A DNA stretch of 5,540 bases, from positions 1 to 5,540 of the forward strand of contig JABZJR010000048.1 of the NCBI GenBank assembly GCA_015257705.1, written 5' to 3'. Under the pieces are notes generated by a model. It did no database searches. It was not told the DNA's origin and saw only the letters and a program-made list of their open reading frames with translations. This document shows positions 1 through 5,326 of the stretch, in pieces; the stretch's first letter is position 1, and each line of letters starts with the position of its first letter. Both the position numbers and the translations under genes were made by a program. The stretch comes from Nanosynbacter sp. (GTDB lineage: Bacteria > Patescibacteriota > Saccharimonadia > Saccharimonadales > Saccharimonadaceae).

Positions 1-58
1 TTATGCGAATGCTCCGCGATTTAATAGGCGTAATGCGCAATTGGATGAATTGTCATGA
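1..58 (+). CDS. C-terminal fragment of an upstream gene, possibly ribose-5-phosphate isomerase B
   Basis: An open frame enters from the left edge (first full codon at base 2) and stops at TGA 56-58, giving an 18-residue tail ending in RFNRRNAQLDELS. The stop overlaps the next start as ATGA, the same kind of junction seen between the transketolase genes, which supports it as a real gene end. An arginine-rich RxxRR...QL.EL tail resembles the C-terminus of RpiB-type isomerases (RHxRRxxKI-like), and RpiB would fit the pathway of the next three genes by interconverting ribose-5-phosphate and ribulose-5-phosphate. The fragment is too short to prove this. I am fairly sure that a coding sequence ends here and unsure of its identity. 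Confidence 0.5.
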   Translation, partial: YANAPRFNRRNAQLDELS

Positions 59-705
59 GTAATTCTGTAATCGCACCAGCAATTTTGGCAGAAAATGCTG
101 ATCAATATAAAGAGCAGGTTAATAAAATAACCGGCCTTGTTGAGCGTGTGCATATTGATATTTCTGATGGTGAATTTGCACCAACACTTACTGTTGGCAT
201 TCCTGAATTATGGGCGCCGGAGGGTTGGATGATTGATATTCACGCAATGGCCAATGATGTTGCTGAATATGTTCCGAAGTTGATTGCCTTAAGACCACAT
301 ATGATTATTATTCACGCAGAGGCGACGGGAGATGTGAAGACTGCGCTTATGCAGATTCGTCAAGCTGGGATTATGGCGGGGCTGGCACTATTAAAACCGA
401 CAGTTCCGCGAACGGTTGAGGAATTGATAAAAATAGCAGATCATGTGATGATTTTTAGCGGTGAACTGGGACGATTTGGTGGAACTGCTAGTTTGATGCA
501 ATTAGAAAAAATACGACTCATTAAAGCCATTAATCCTAATGTTGAAATCGGCTGGGACGGTGGAGTGGCGGTAGATAATGCGTATAGCCTGGTTCAGGGC
601 GGCGTTAACGTTTTGAACGTTGGCGGCGTTATTCAGAAATCGTCAGATCCGCGCACTATTTTCTCCAGATTGCAACAGGAGATTAATAAAACGAGCGTGC
701 TTTAA
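55..705 (+). CDS. rpe: ribulose-phosphate 3-epimerase (divergent)
   Basis: A 216-residue TIM-barrel protein of the usual family length, predicted to interconvert D-ribulose-5-phosphate and D-xylulose-5-phosphate in the cytoplasm. The N-terminus IAPAILA matches the family's IAPSILS, with Ala at position 9 in place of the usual Ser. Metal and catalytic residues are visible: H33 and D35 in VHIDISDG, H63 in DIHAM, and D168 in GWDGGV. The usual MSVxPGFGGQ loop is replaced by FSGELGRFGGT (134-144), and the C-terminal phosphate loop reads NVGGVI rather than GSAIF. These are real departures from the textbook enzyme. The ATG at 55 overlaps the upstream stop (ATGA) and has only a weak purine-rich site before it, so translation is probably coupled. 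The stop TAA shares its last A with the transketolase start. Function is inferred from motifs and operon context; another phosphosugar-acting TIM-barrel activity is possible. Confidence 0.85.
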   Translation: MSNSVIAPAILAENADQYKEQVNKITGLVERVHIDISDGEFAPTLTVGIPELWAPEGWMIDIHAMANDVAEYVPKLIALRPHMIIIHAEATGDVKTALMQIRQAGIMAGLALLKPTVPRTVEELIKIADHVMIFSGELGRFGGTASLMQLEKIRLIKAINPNVEIGWDGGVAVDNAYSLVQGGVNVLNVGGVIQKSSDPRTIFSRLQQEINKTSVL

Positions 706-1541
706 TGGATGTCGACCAAATAGTGAAATTGAAGAAAATATCGCAACAATTGCGAAAATCTGTTATTCGCGAATTATCGGCGGCTGGTTCGGGTCATTCG
801 GCTGGGTGCCTGGGATTCGCTGATGTTATGGCGGTTTTGTATTTTCACGTCATGCGACTAGATCCTGAGAATCCTAATTGGGAAGATCGAGACATTTTCG
901 TGATGAGCAATGGTCATTATGCGCCACTTTTATATGCCACGCTGGCGGAGCGAGGATTTTTCAATAAAAAAGAGTTGGCTAATTTGCGAAAATTTGGCTC
1001 CAAGCTTCAAGGTCATCCAGAACGCGGCAGTCTGGCGGGAATTGAAACGACTAGCGGTCCTCTGGGCTGCGGTCTAAGTCAGGCGGCCGGCATGGCGTAT
1101 TCATTGCAATATTTGGGCGGCAATTCTGAGCGATTCGTTTACTGTAGTTTGGGTGATGGCGAGCTGGACGAAGGGAATATTTGGGAGGCGGCGATGTTTG
1201 CGAAAAAATATAATCTGTCGAATTTGATTACGATTGTTGATAGAAATAATATTCAGATTGGTGGCGATACGGAAAAGGTTATGCCGCTATGGGATTTGGC
1301 GGACAAATGGCGAAGTTTTGGCTGGGGGGCGCAGGAAATTGACGGACATAATTATTCGGCAATAATTCAGGCGATTGATAAAGCAAAGAATTCTCGGCAG
1401 CCAAGCGTGATAATCGCGCATACAATTCCTGGTCGTGGCGTTGATTTTATGGAATATGATTACCATTGGCATGGAAAATCTCCAAACGCCGAGGAGGCGG
1501 AGCGGGCGCTTGTTCAATTGAGTGAAGGAGGCGGCAAATGA
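705..1541 (+). CDS. tkt: transketolase, N-terminal subunit (thiamine diphosphate-binding)
   Basis: A 278-residue protein equal to the N-terminal pyrophosphate-binding domain of transketolase, which moves two-carbon ketol units between sugar phosphates. It contains the thiamine diphosphate/Mg motif starting GDGELDEG (150-157) and ending with N181-N182. Conserved active-site pieces are H31 in GSGHSAG, H71 in SNGHYAP, H104 in QGHPE, SGPLGCGLS (117-125), DGHN (213-216) and HGKSPN (256-261). It stops where single-chain transketolases continue into the pyrimidine-binding domain, and that domain is the next gene, so this is a split enzyme as known in many archaea and some bacteria, not a truncation. 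Start ATG 705 overlaps the rpe stop by one base (TAATG) with no good Shine-Dalgarno sequence close by, so translation is probably coupled. It should need the product of the next gene to form an active complex. Confidence 0.95.
   Translation: MDVDQIVKLKKISQQLRKSVIRELSAAGSGHSAGCLGFADVMAVLYFHVMRLDPENPNWEDRDIFVMSNGHYAPLLYATLAERGFFNKKELANLRKFGSKLQGHPERGSLAGIETTSGPLGCGLSQAAGMAYSLQYLGGNSERFVYCSLGDGELDEGNIWEAAMFAKKYNLSNLITIVDRNNIQIGGDTEKVMPLWDLADKWRSFGWGAQEIDGHNYSAIIQAIDKAKNSRQPSVIIAHTIPGRGVDFMEYDYHWHGKSPNAEEAERALVQLSEGGGK
1525..1531 (+). promoter_or_regulatory. strong ribosome binding site for the transketolase C-subunit
   Basis: AAGGAGG, close to the full anti-Shine-Dalgarno complement, lies six bases before ATG 1538. 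It fixes that start rather than the in-frame ATG at 1550. It is the strongest such site in the window and sits inside the last codons of the N-subunit gene, which would let the C-subunit be translated efficiently on its own. Confidence 0.85.
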
Positions 1542-2500
1542 GTTTCTTAATGGAGAATTGGCAGAATTCAGAACTTGCGGCAATTCGCGTTGGTTTTGGC
1601 GAAGGCTTGGTGGATATTGCGAAGAAAAATAATTTGGTGGTGGCGCTGAGTGCGGATTTGATGGAGAGCGTTGGCTTTGGTAAGTTTTATGAGGAAATCG
1701 GGAAACCGCGGGCAATTGAAGTTGGCGTGGCGGAACAGAATTTGGTTACCGTGGCGTCTGGATTGGCGGCTATGGGAAATATTCCGTTTGCAGCCAGCTA
1801 TGCGGCGTTTAGCCCGGGTCGCAATTGGGAGCAGATTCGCACGACTATTTGCCTGAACAATCAGCCAGTTAAGCTGGTGGGTTCTCATGCTGGGTTAAAT
1901 GTCGGTCCGGACGGTGCGACGCATCAAATGCTGGAAGATATTGCGCTGATGCGAAGTTTACCTAATATGGTGGTTTTGGCGCCTGGTGATGCTAATGAAG
2001 CCAAGCTGATCGCGGCGGCAATGGCTGGAGATAAACGCCCGAATTACGTAAGATTGCCAAGAGAAAAAACACCGCTGTTCCTAAATCAATCTACTTTTGA
2101 GATTGGAAAAAGTTATACGTTGAGGCGCGGTAAAGATGTTGCCTTGTTTGGAACTGGCGTGATGACTTATCAGTTGTTGTTGGCAGCGGAAAAGCTCGCG
2201 AATGAATATGACATTCAGGCGGAAGTGATTCATTTTCCGACGATCAAGCCATTGGATGAAGAGGTCATACTTAACGCAGCTCAAAAATGCCAAGCCGTCA
2301 TTACGGCGGAAGAGGGGCAGATTGCTGGTGGATTTGGCTCAAGCGTGGCAGAAGTTCTTGGTGAGAATTTGCCTGTGAAGATGAAACGAATTGGTGCCAA
2401 TGATACATTTGGCGAGTCTGGTAAAATGTCTGAATTGTGGAAAAAGCACGGTTTGGATGTCGATTCAATTGTTCGTAGTGTTGTCAATTTTCTCCAGTGA
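1538..2500 (+). CDS. tkt: transketolase, C-terminal subunit
   Basis: A 320-residue partner of the preceding gene, carrying the pyrimidine-binding domain (about 10-180) and the C-terminal transketolase domain (about 190-320). The catalytic glutamate that activates thiamine diphosphate is E66 in VGVAEQN. Other family signatures are SADL (38-41), the aromatic/Ser segment FAASYAAF (84-91), SHAGLNVGPDGATHQ (116-130, with H129 expected in the active site), and EEGQ.GGFGS in the C-terminal domain. The length fits a split-transketolase beta subunit. The start overlaps the N-subunit stop as ATGA and has an excellent ribosome binding site. The TGA stop at 2498-2500 is immediately followed by the terminator hairpin of the opposite-strand gene. 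No U-tract terminator for this operon is evident on the + strand. Two-subunit 1-deoxyxylulose synthase-like enzymes share this fold, but the motifs and the epimerase neighbour favour transketolase. Confidence 0.95.
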   Translation: MSFLMENWQNSELAAIRVGFGEGLVDIAKKNNLVVALSADLMESVGFGKFYEEIGKPRAIEVGVAEQNLVTVASGLAAMGNIPFAASYAAFSPGRNWEQIRTTICLNNQPVKLVGSHAGLNVGPDGATHQMLEDIALMRSLPNMVVLAPGDANEAKLIAAAMAGDKRPNYVRLPREKTPLFLNQSTFEIGKSYTLRRGKDVALFGTGVMTYQLLLAAEKLANEYDIQAEVIHFPTIKPLDEEVILNAAQKCQAVITAEEGQIAGGFGSSVAEVLGENLPVKMKRIGANDTFGESGKMSELWKKHGLDVDSIVRSVVNFLQ

Positions 2501-2560
2501 AAAACCCGCCAGGAGCTACTGCCAAGGTCTAATAGACCTCAAAGCGGTAGTCCTGACGGG
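2500..2560 (-). terminator. intrinsic terminator of the small - strand gene
   Basis: A long hairpin: 2505-2514 pairs with 2551-2560 (CCCG..CAGGA with TCCTG.CGGG), a bulged G at 2515, then 2516-2522 with 2544-2550 (interrupted by one A-C mismatch, 2520/2546, on the - strand), capped by a separate perfect hairpin AGGTCT-AAT-AGACCT (2525-2539). Read on the - strand it is followed by five U (2504-2500), and the 2509/2556 position becomes a G-U pair, so the terminator points that way. It begins six bases after the - strand stop codon. On the + strand the hairpin is followed by TATATGTCAC, which is not U-rich. It may still protect the 3' end of the transketolase mRNA, which is inference. Confidence 0.85.
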
Positions 2561-2566
2561 TATATG

Positions 2567-2803
2567 TCACCTGTGGTCGTGTCTACGGTCACACTCGTGC
2601 TCGTGATCGTGATCGTATTTGTGGTGGCTATGGTTTATTCCACATACGATCACGGGGATCATGATGGTCCACAATATATGCACCACAATTCCAAGCAACC
2701 CGTAGGTCGCCCACGCCAGAGCAAAAATCACCCACCATATCACGCAAGCTAACCCCACGGATAGCTTGGCTGCGAGGACGGATGCCTTGACTGTAGGGCT
2801 CAT
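2567..2803 (-). CDS. small two-helix membrane protein with His/Asp-rich C-terminal tail
   Basis: A 78-residue protein that I do not recognise. Residues 1-13 are polar with K6 and K13. Two hydrophobic stretches follow (about 14-34 and 36-56, rich in Trp, Ile, Val, Ala) separated by a short turn near Y34-G35. The last 21 residues carry eight histidines (58, 60, 61, 65, 67, 69, 75, 77) with Asp/Glu and C71, a DHDHEHE pattern typical of divalent-metal binding. Charge distribution suggests a membrane hairpin with both ends in the cytoplasm. ATG 2803 is chosen because AGGAAG lies just upstream; a longer reading from TTG 2875 would run through a leader hairpin and is unlikely. It has its own promoter, leader and terminator and is not part of either neighbouring operon. 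Metal binding or sensing is an inference from composition only, and no homologue is claimed. Confidence 0.7.
   Translation of the reverse strand: MSPTVKASVLAAKLSVGLACVIWWVIFALAWATYGLLGIVVHILWTIMIPVIVCGINHSHHKYDHDHEHECDRRHDHR
2608..2654. repeat. 11-bp inverted repeat inside the small membrane-protein gene
   Basis: CGTGATCGTAT (2608-2618) and ATACGATCACG (2644-2654) are perfect inverted copies. After a two-base bulge (2619-2620) the stem continues with GTGG (2621-2624) against CCAC (2640-2643), leaving a 15-base loop. It covers the codons at the junction of the second helix and the His-rich tail. Part of the symmetry comes from GATCAC/GTGATC codons for Asp-His and Val-Ile, so it may be a by-product of the protein sequence. 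Confidence 0.6.
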
Positions 2804-2808
2804 TTTTT

Positions 2809-2814
2809 CTTCCT
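2809..2814 (-). promoter_or_regulatory. ribosome binding site of the small membrane-protein gene
   Basis: On the - strand AGGAAG ends five bases before ATG 2803, in a purine-rich stretch. This decides the start of the 78-residue protein. The same six bases can pair with UUUCCU (2864-2859) in the leader hairpin's internal loop, including one G-U pair, so access might be regulated. Confidence 0.7.
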
Positions 2815-2819
2815 TTCTG

Positions 2820-2873
2820 AGAAGAAAACGCTCAAGACCAAAGGGCTCTTTTGCCCCTAGGAAAGTCTCGAGC
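2820..2873 (-). promoter_or_regulatory. structured 5' leader, attenuator-like hairpin
   Basis: On the - strand, GCTCGAGAC (2873-2865) pairs with GTCTTGAGC (2838-2830) over nine positions including one G-U. Inside is a second stem, AGGGGC (2858-2853) with GCCCTT (2846-2841), closed by a six-base loop. The outer stem is followed by GTTTTCTTCT, a broken U-tract, so the element could act as a transcription attenuator between the promoter and the gene. It starts within a few bases of the predicted transcript start. It matches no riboswitch class I can recognise, and a simple 5' stabilising hairpin is also possible. Confidence 0.6.
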
Positions 2874-2885
2874 AAAAGTTATTTT

Positions 2886-2914
2886 ATATTATCACCAAAA
2901 CAACATGATGTCAA
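2886..2914 (-). promoter_or_regulatory. sigma70-type promoter of the small - strand gene
   Basis: On the - strand a perfect -35 box TTGACA (2914-2909) and -10 box TAATAT (2891-2886) are separated by exactly 17 bases, with an extended -10 TG (TGATAATAT). The transcript would start near 2879, about 76 bases before the ATG and just before the leader hairpin. This is the best-matching promoter in the window. Confidence 0.85.
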
Positions 2915-2919
2915 TTCTC

Positions 2920-2948
2920 TTGGCATAGCGGGCGGTAATTGATATAAT
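2920..2948 (+). promoter_or_regulatory. sigma70-type promoter of the aldolase operon
   Basis: -35 TTGGCA (2920-2925) and a perfect -10 TATAAT (2943-2948) are 17 bases apart, with an extended -10 TG at 2940-2941. The start site would be near 2955, leaving a leader of only about 18 bases before the fba ATG at 2974. Its -35 box lies five bases from the -35 box of the opposite promoter, so the two are back to back. Confidence 0.85.
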
Positions 2949-2952
2949 TACC
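2934..2952. promoter_or_regulatory. palindromic operator candidate over the aldolase -10 box
   Basis: GGTAATT (2934-2940) and AATTACC (2946-2952) form a perfect 7-bp inverted repeat around the five-base centre GATAT. The palindrome covers the -10 element of the + promoter, where a bound dimeric repressor would block RNA polymerase. No regulator gene lies in the window, so the binding protein is unknown. Confidence 0.5.
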
Positions 2953-2973
2953 ATAAGTATTTTAGGGGGCAGT

Positions 2974-3885
2974 ATGGGATTATCGATTTCAGAGATTCGG
3001 AAAAACACGACGCGGGCGCGTCATTTAATGCAGCGGACACGGGCACAGCGTTTTGCGGTTGGGGCGTTTAATATTGACAATCAAGAGACGTTGATTGCGG
3101 TGGCACGCGCGGCGCAAAAACTCCAATCGCCAGTGTTGGTTGAGGTTTCTGACGCCGAAGTGAAGGCTATGGGCCTAGAGAACGTTCGCGATTTGGTGGA
3201 CAATTATAAGGCTGAGTACGGAATTGAAATGTATTTGAATTTGGACCACGGTCCGACGGTTGAGGGCTGTAAGCGAGCCATTGACGCTGGATATGAATTT
3301 ATTCATATTGATATTTCTCAGGCAAATCACAATGCTTCAGACGAGGAGATTATTGCCAAAACTCGTGAAGTTGTTGAATATGCCAAGTTTACTGGCGCGC
3401 TAGTGGAGTCTGAGCCGCATTATTTTGGCGGAAGTTCAAATGTTCATACGGAAGATATAAATTATGAGGAAATAAAAAAGACTTTCTCTACGCCAGAGGG
3501 TGCGCGTGCGTTTGTTGAGGCGACTGGAATTGACACTTTTGCGGCGGCAATTGGCAATTTGCATGGTAAATATCCAGTCCCGAAAGTGTTGGATTTGGAT
3601 TTGTTGGCTGACATTCGTGAGGCGATTCATTGTCAGATTTCATTGCACGGTGGGTCTGGAACGCCGCTTCATTACTTTGAGGATGCTGCGAAAATTGGCG
3701 TTTCTAAAATCAATATCAATTCTGATATGCGCTACGCTTTCCGAACGACTCTGGAGAAAACCTTGCGAGAAAATCCAAATGAGTATGCTATCGTTAAATT
3801 AATGCCGCCAGTTTACGCTGCCGTACAGGAAGTGGTGGAATCAAAGATTAAGGCATTTAATTCCGTGCGAAAGGCGGTGGTTTAA
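2974..3885 (+). CDS. fba: class II fructose-bisphosphate aldolase
   Basis: A 303-residue zinc-dependent TIM-barrel aldolase predicted to interconvert fructose-1,6-bisphosphate with dihydroxyacetone phosphate and glyceraldehyde-3-phosphate. The catalytic Asp and first zinc ligand are D91-H92 in NLDHG. Further sites are HIDIS (111-115), VESE (144-147), the zinc ligand H197 in IGNLHGKY, H225 in SLHGGSG, and the phosphate-binding strand KININSDMR (245-253). HIDIS and GNLHGKY look more like the class IIA form (HMIDLS, GNVHGVY) than the GatY/KbaY form (MIDGS, GTAHG), although the length is closer to the shorter form. Tagatose-bisphosphate activity is therefore not excluded. First gene of its operon, with AGGGGG (2964-2969) four bases before the ATG, a very short leader and a promoter overlapped by a palindrome. 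The stop shares one base with the kinase start (TAATG). Confidence 0.93.
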   Translation: MGLSISEIRKNTTRARHLMQRTRAQRFAVGAFNIDNQETLIAVARAAQKLQSPVLVEVSDAEVKAMGLENVRDLVDNYKAEYGIEMYLNLDHGPTVEGCKRAIDAGYEFIHIDISQANHNASDEEIIAKTREVVEYAKFTGALVESEPHYFGGSSNVHTEDINYEEIKKTFSTPEGARAFVEATGIDTFAAAIGNLHGKYPVPKVLDLDLLADIREAIHCQISLHGGSGTPLHYFEDAAKIGVSKININSDMRYAFRTTLEKTLRENPNEYAIVKLMPPVYAAVQEVVESKIKAFNSVRKAVV

Positions 3886-4847
3886 TGGCGAAAATCATCA
3901 CCGTTGGTGCGGCGATTCAAGACGTATTTTTAAGTCAATCAGACGCACTGACGCCAGTTTGTGAGAGTCCAGAACACTGTTTTGCGCGACTTGATTTGGG
4001 AGCGAAAGCCGACGTAAACCAGATTCATTTTTCGACTGGCGGTGGCGCCACAAACGCCGCGGTAACGTTTTCCAGGCAAGGGCATTACGCTAGTTTTATG
4101 GGCGCAATCGGTCATGATCCAGCGGGGCAAGCGGTAATTGCGGATTTGGACAAGGAAAATATTGACACGCATTTGGTGAGGTATTCGCCAAAATATAGCA
4201 CGGGATATTCAGTTTTATTATTAGCCTCAAATGGCGAGCGGACAATTTTAACATACCGCGGAGCTTCAACGCATTATCATGAGGCGGATTTTGATTTGTC
4301 TGAAGAGGACGCGGATTGGTTGTACGTTTCAACTTTGGCGGGAAATATGCCGATGCTTCACAAATTATTCCAGCAAGCCAAACGCCGCGATATGAAAATC
4401 TGCTTTAATCCCGGGAAGAAAGAATTGGCACAAAAGGATAAATTGCTGGGATTATTGTCTGATGTCGATGTTTTAACTTTGAACAAAGAAGAGATGCAGC
4501 AATTGGTGTCTGGCGAGGATTTGGAAGCCTTGGTTAGAAGAGGCTTGAGATTAGTTCCGGTCGTTTTGGTGACGGACGGCGTAAATGGATCAATTGCAAG
4601 CGACGGAAAAACTATCGTGCGAGCGCTGATGTATGATGACAGGCCATCAATTGACAGAACTGGCGCTGGAGATGCGTTTGCGTCGGGATTTTTGAGCGAA
4701 TGGGCGCGAAGCAGCAATTTGAAAAACTCTGTGATTATGGGCAGCGCGAATGCTAGCTCGGTGGTTATGAAAATTGGAGCAAAGGCTGGAATTTTATATG
4801 CTGGCACGGTGCTTCATGCTATGCCAATTCAAGAAAGGGAAATATAA
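3885..4847 (+). CDS. PfkB/ribokinase-family carbohydrate kinase
   Basis: A 320-residue ATP-dependent sugar or nucleoside kinase of the ribokinase fold, full length for the family. It shows the N-terminal signature GGGATNAAV (52-60), FMGAIGHDPAG (71-81), the NxxE Mg/phosphate motif N200-E203, and the C-terminal signature DRTGAGDAF (257-265) with D263 as catalytic base and GAGD as anion hole. The substrate cannot be read from sequence. Position next to aldolase suggests a phosphofructokinase role giving fructose-1,6-bisphosphate, which would matter in CPR organisms that often lack a PfkA enzyme. Ribokinase feeding the upstream pentose-phosphate genes, or nucleoside kinase, are equal alternatives. 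Start and stop each overlap the neighbouring gene by one base, so the three genes are one translationally coupled unit. Confidence 0.9.
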   Translation: MAKIITVGAAIQDVFLSQSDALTPVCESPEHCFARLDLGAKADVNQIHFSTGGGATNAAVTFSRQGHYASFMGAIGHDPAGQAVIADLDKENIDTHLVRYSPKYSTGYSVLLLASNGERTILTYRGASTHYHEADFDLSEEDADWLYVSTLAGNMPMLHKLFQQAKRRDMKICFNPGKKELAQKDKLLGLLSDVDVLTLNKEEMQQLVSGEDLEALVRRGLRLVPVVLVTDGVNGSIASDGKTIVRALMYDDRPSIDRTGAGDAFASGFLSEWARSSNLKNSVIMGSANASSVVMKIGAKAGILYAGTVLHAMPIQEREI

Positions 4848-5326
4848 TGGCGCAAAATTTGGGAAAATTGTTGGGCGGTGACGTGAAAAAGCGTCGAGCA
4901 TTAACCGAGCTCAGGCAGATGACTAGGGATGATAGCGATGTGCGATTGATTGCGGAAATATTGGCTAGAGCGCATTCGATTATTCGATCTCTAGGTCTGG
5001 ATCCGTCAAACGCTACGGCAGAAGAAATTTATCAGTCACTAATGGCTGTTGCGCCGAAAGTGGACAAATGGGCGCCGTTTAAGGCTTCTGAGTGGGTGCT
5101 TTTGGATGTTGATGGGCAAGTGATTTCGTTTAATCCGATTGACATTATAAATAACTATCACTGTCAGTTGCCTCTTGGGAAGCAGCAAACAACGTATGGC
5201 AAGCGAGGTCTGGGATTTGAGATTACGCGCCGATATAAAAACCACCCGCGCACGTACAATCCAGCTGTGGAGCGAGTGGTCTGCCAGGGTGGAATTTGTT
5301 GGATTGAGCCGAAACCTAAGGAATAA
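4847..5326 (+). CDS. uncharacterised 159-residue protein
   Basis: I do not recognise this protein. It looks soluble: no signal peptide or membrane segment. Residues 1-70 are charged and probably helical, containing RAHSIIRSLGLDPSNATAEEIY (41-62), a segment like small helical 'LGLdp.tt.eEiy.aL' modules. Residues 80-159 look like beta structure with aromatic residues (W83, W152), a basic patch (KRGLGFEITRRYKNH, 119-133) and three cysteines (106, 146, 151). The AAAGGGA before the ATG and the TAATG overlap with the kinase gene support the start and co-translation. It is the last gene of the aldolase operon, and a role linked to that pathway is only a guess. Its stop codon directly touches the stop of the opposite gene, with no terminator visible between them. 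Confidence 0.8.
   Translation: MAQNLGKLLGGDVKKRRALTELRQMTRDDSDVRLIAEILARAHSIIRSLGLDPSNATAEEIYQSLMAVAPKVDKWAPFKASEWVLLDVDGQVISFNPIDIINNYHCQLPLGKQQTTYGKRGLGFEITRRYKNHPRTYNPAVERVVCQGGICWIEPKPKE

Noticed and set aside
1538..1552. Alternative ATG at 1550 for the transketolase C-subunit
   Set aside because: The AAGGAGG site is ideally spaced for ATG 1538 and would be too far from 1550.
1287..1715. 142-codon - strand frame across the transketolase subunit junction
   Set aside because: It is antisense to two well-supported genes, and its composition (Pro, Ser, Arg, Asn-rich) is typical of a shadow frame.
705..2500. Split transketolase as a frameshifted or broken single gene
   Set aside because: The break falls exactly at the domain boundary, the second half has its own strong ribosome binding site, and two-subunit transketolases are an established arrangement.
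2564..2752. + strand frame of 62 codons antisense to the small membrane-protein gene, with a V/I-rich stretch and His/Asp residues
   Set aside because: It is a mirror of the - strand gene: GAT/ATC and CAC/GTG codons read Asp-His on one strand and Ile-Val on the other. It has no ribosome binding site or promoter of its own and begins inside the opposite gene's terminal region.
2804..2875. N-terminal extension of the small - strand protein from TTG 2875
   Set aside because: The extension would translate the leader hairpin and would start only a few bases from the predicted transcript start. ATG 2803 has a proper ribosome binding site.
4358..4807. 149-codon - strand frame inside the PfkB kinase gene
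   Set aside because: It lies entirely antisense to a gene with clear kinase motifs, has a low-complexity composition, and lacks a promoter or ribosome binding site.
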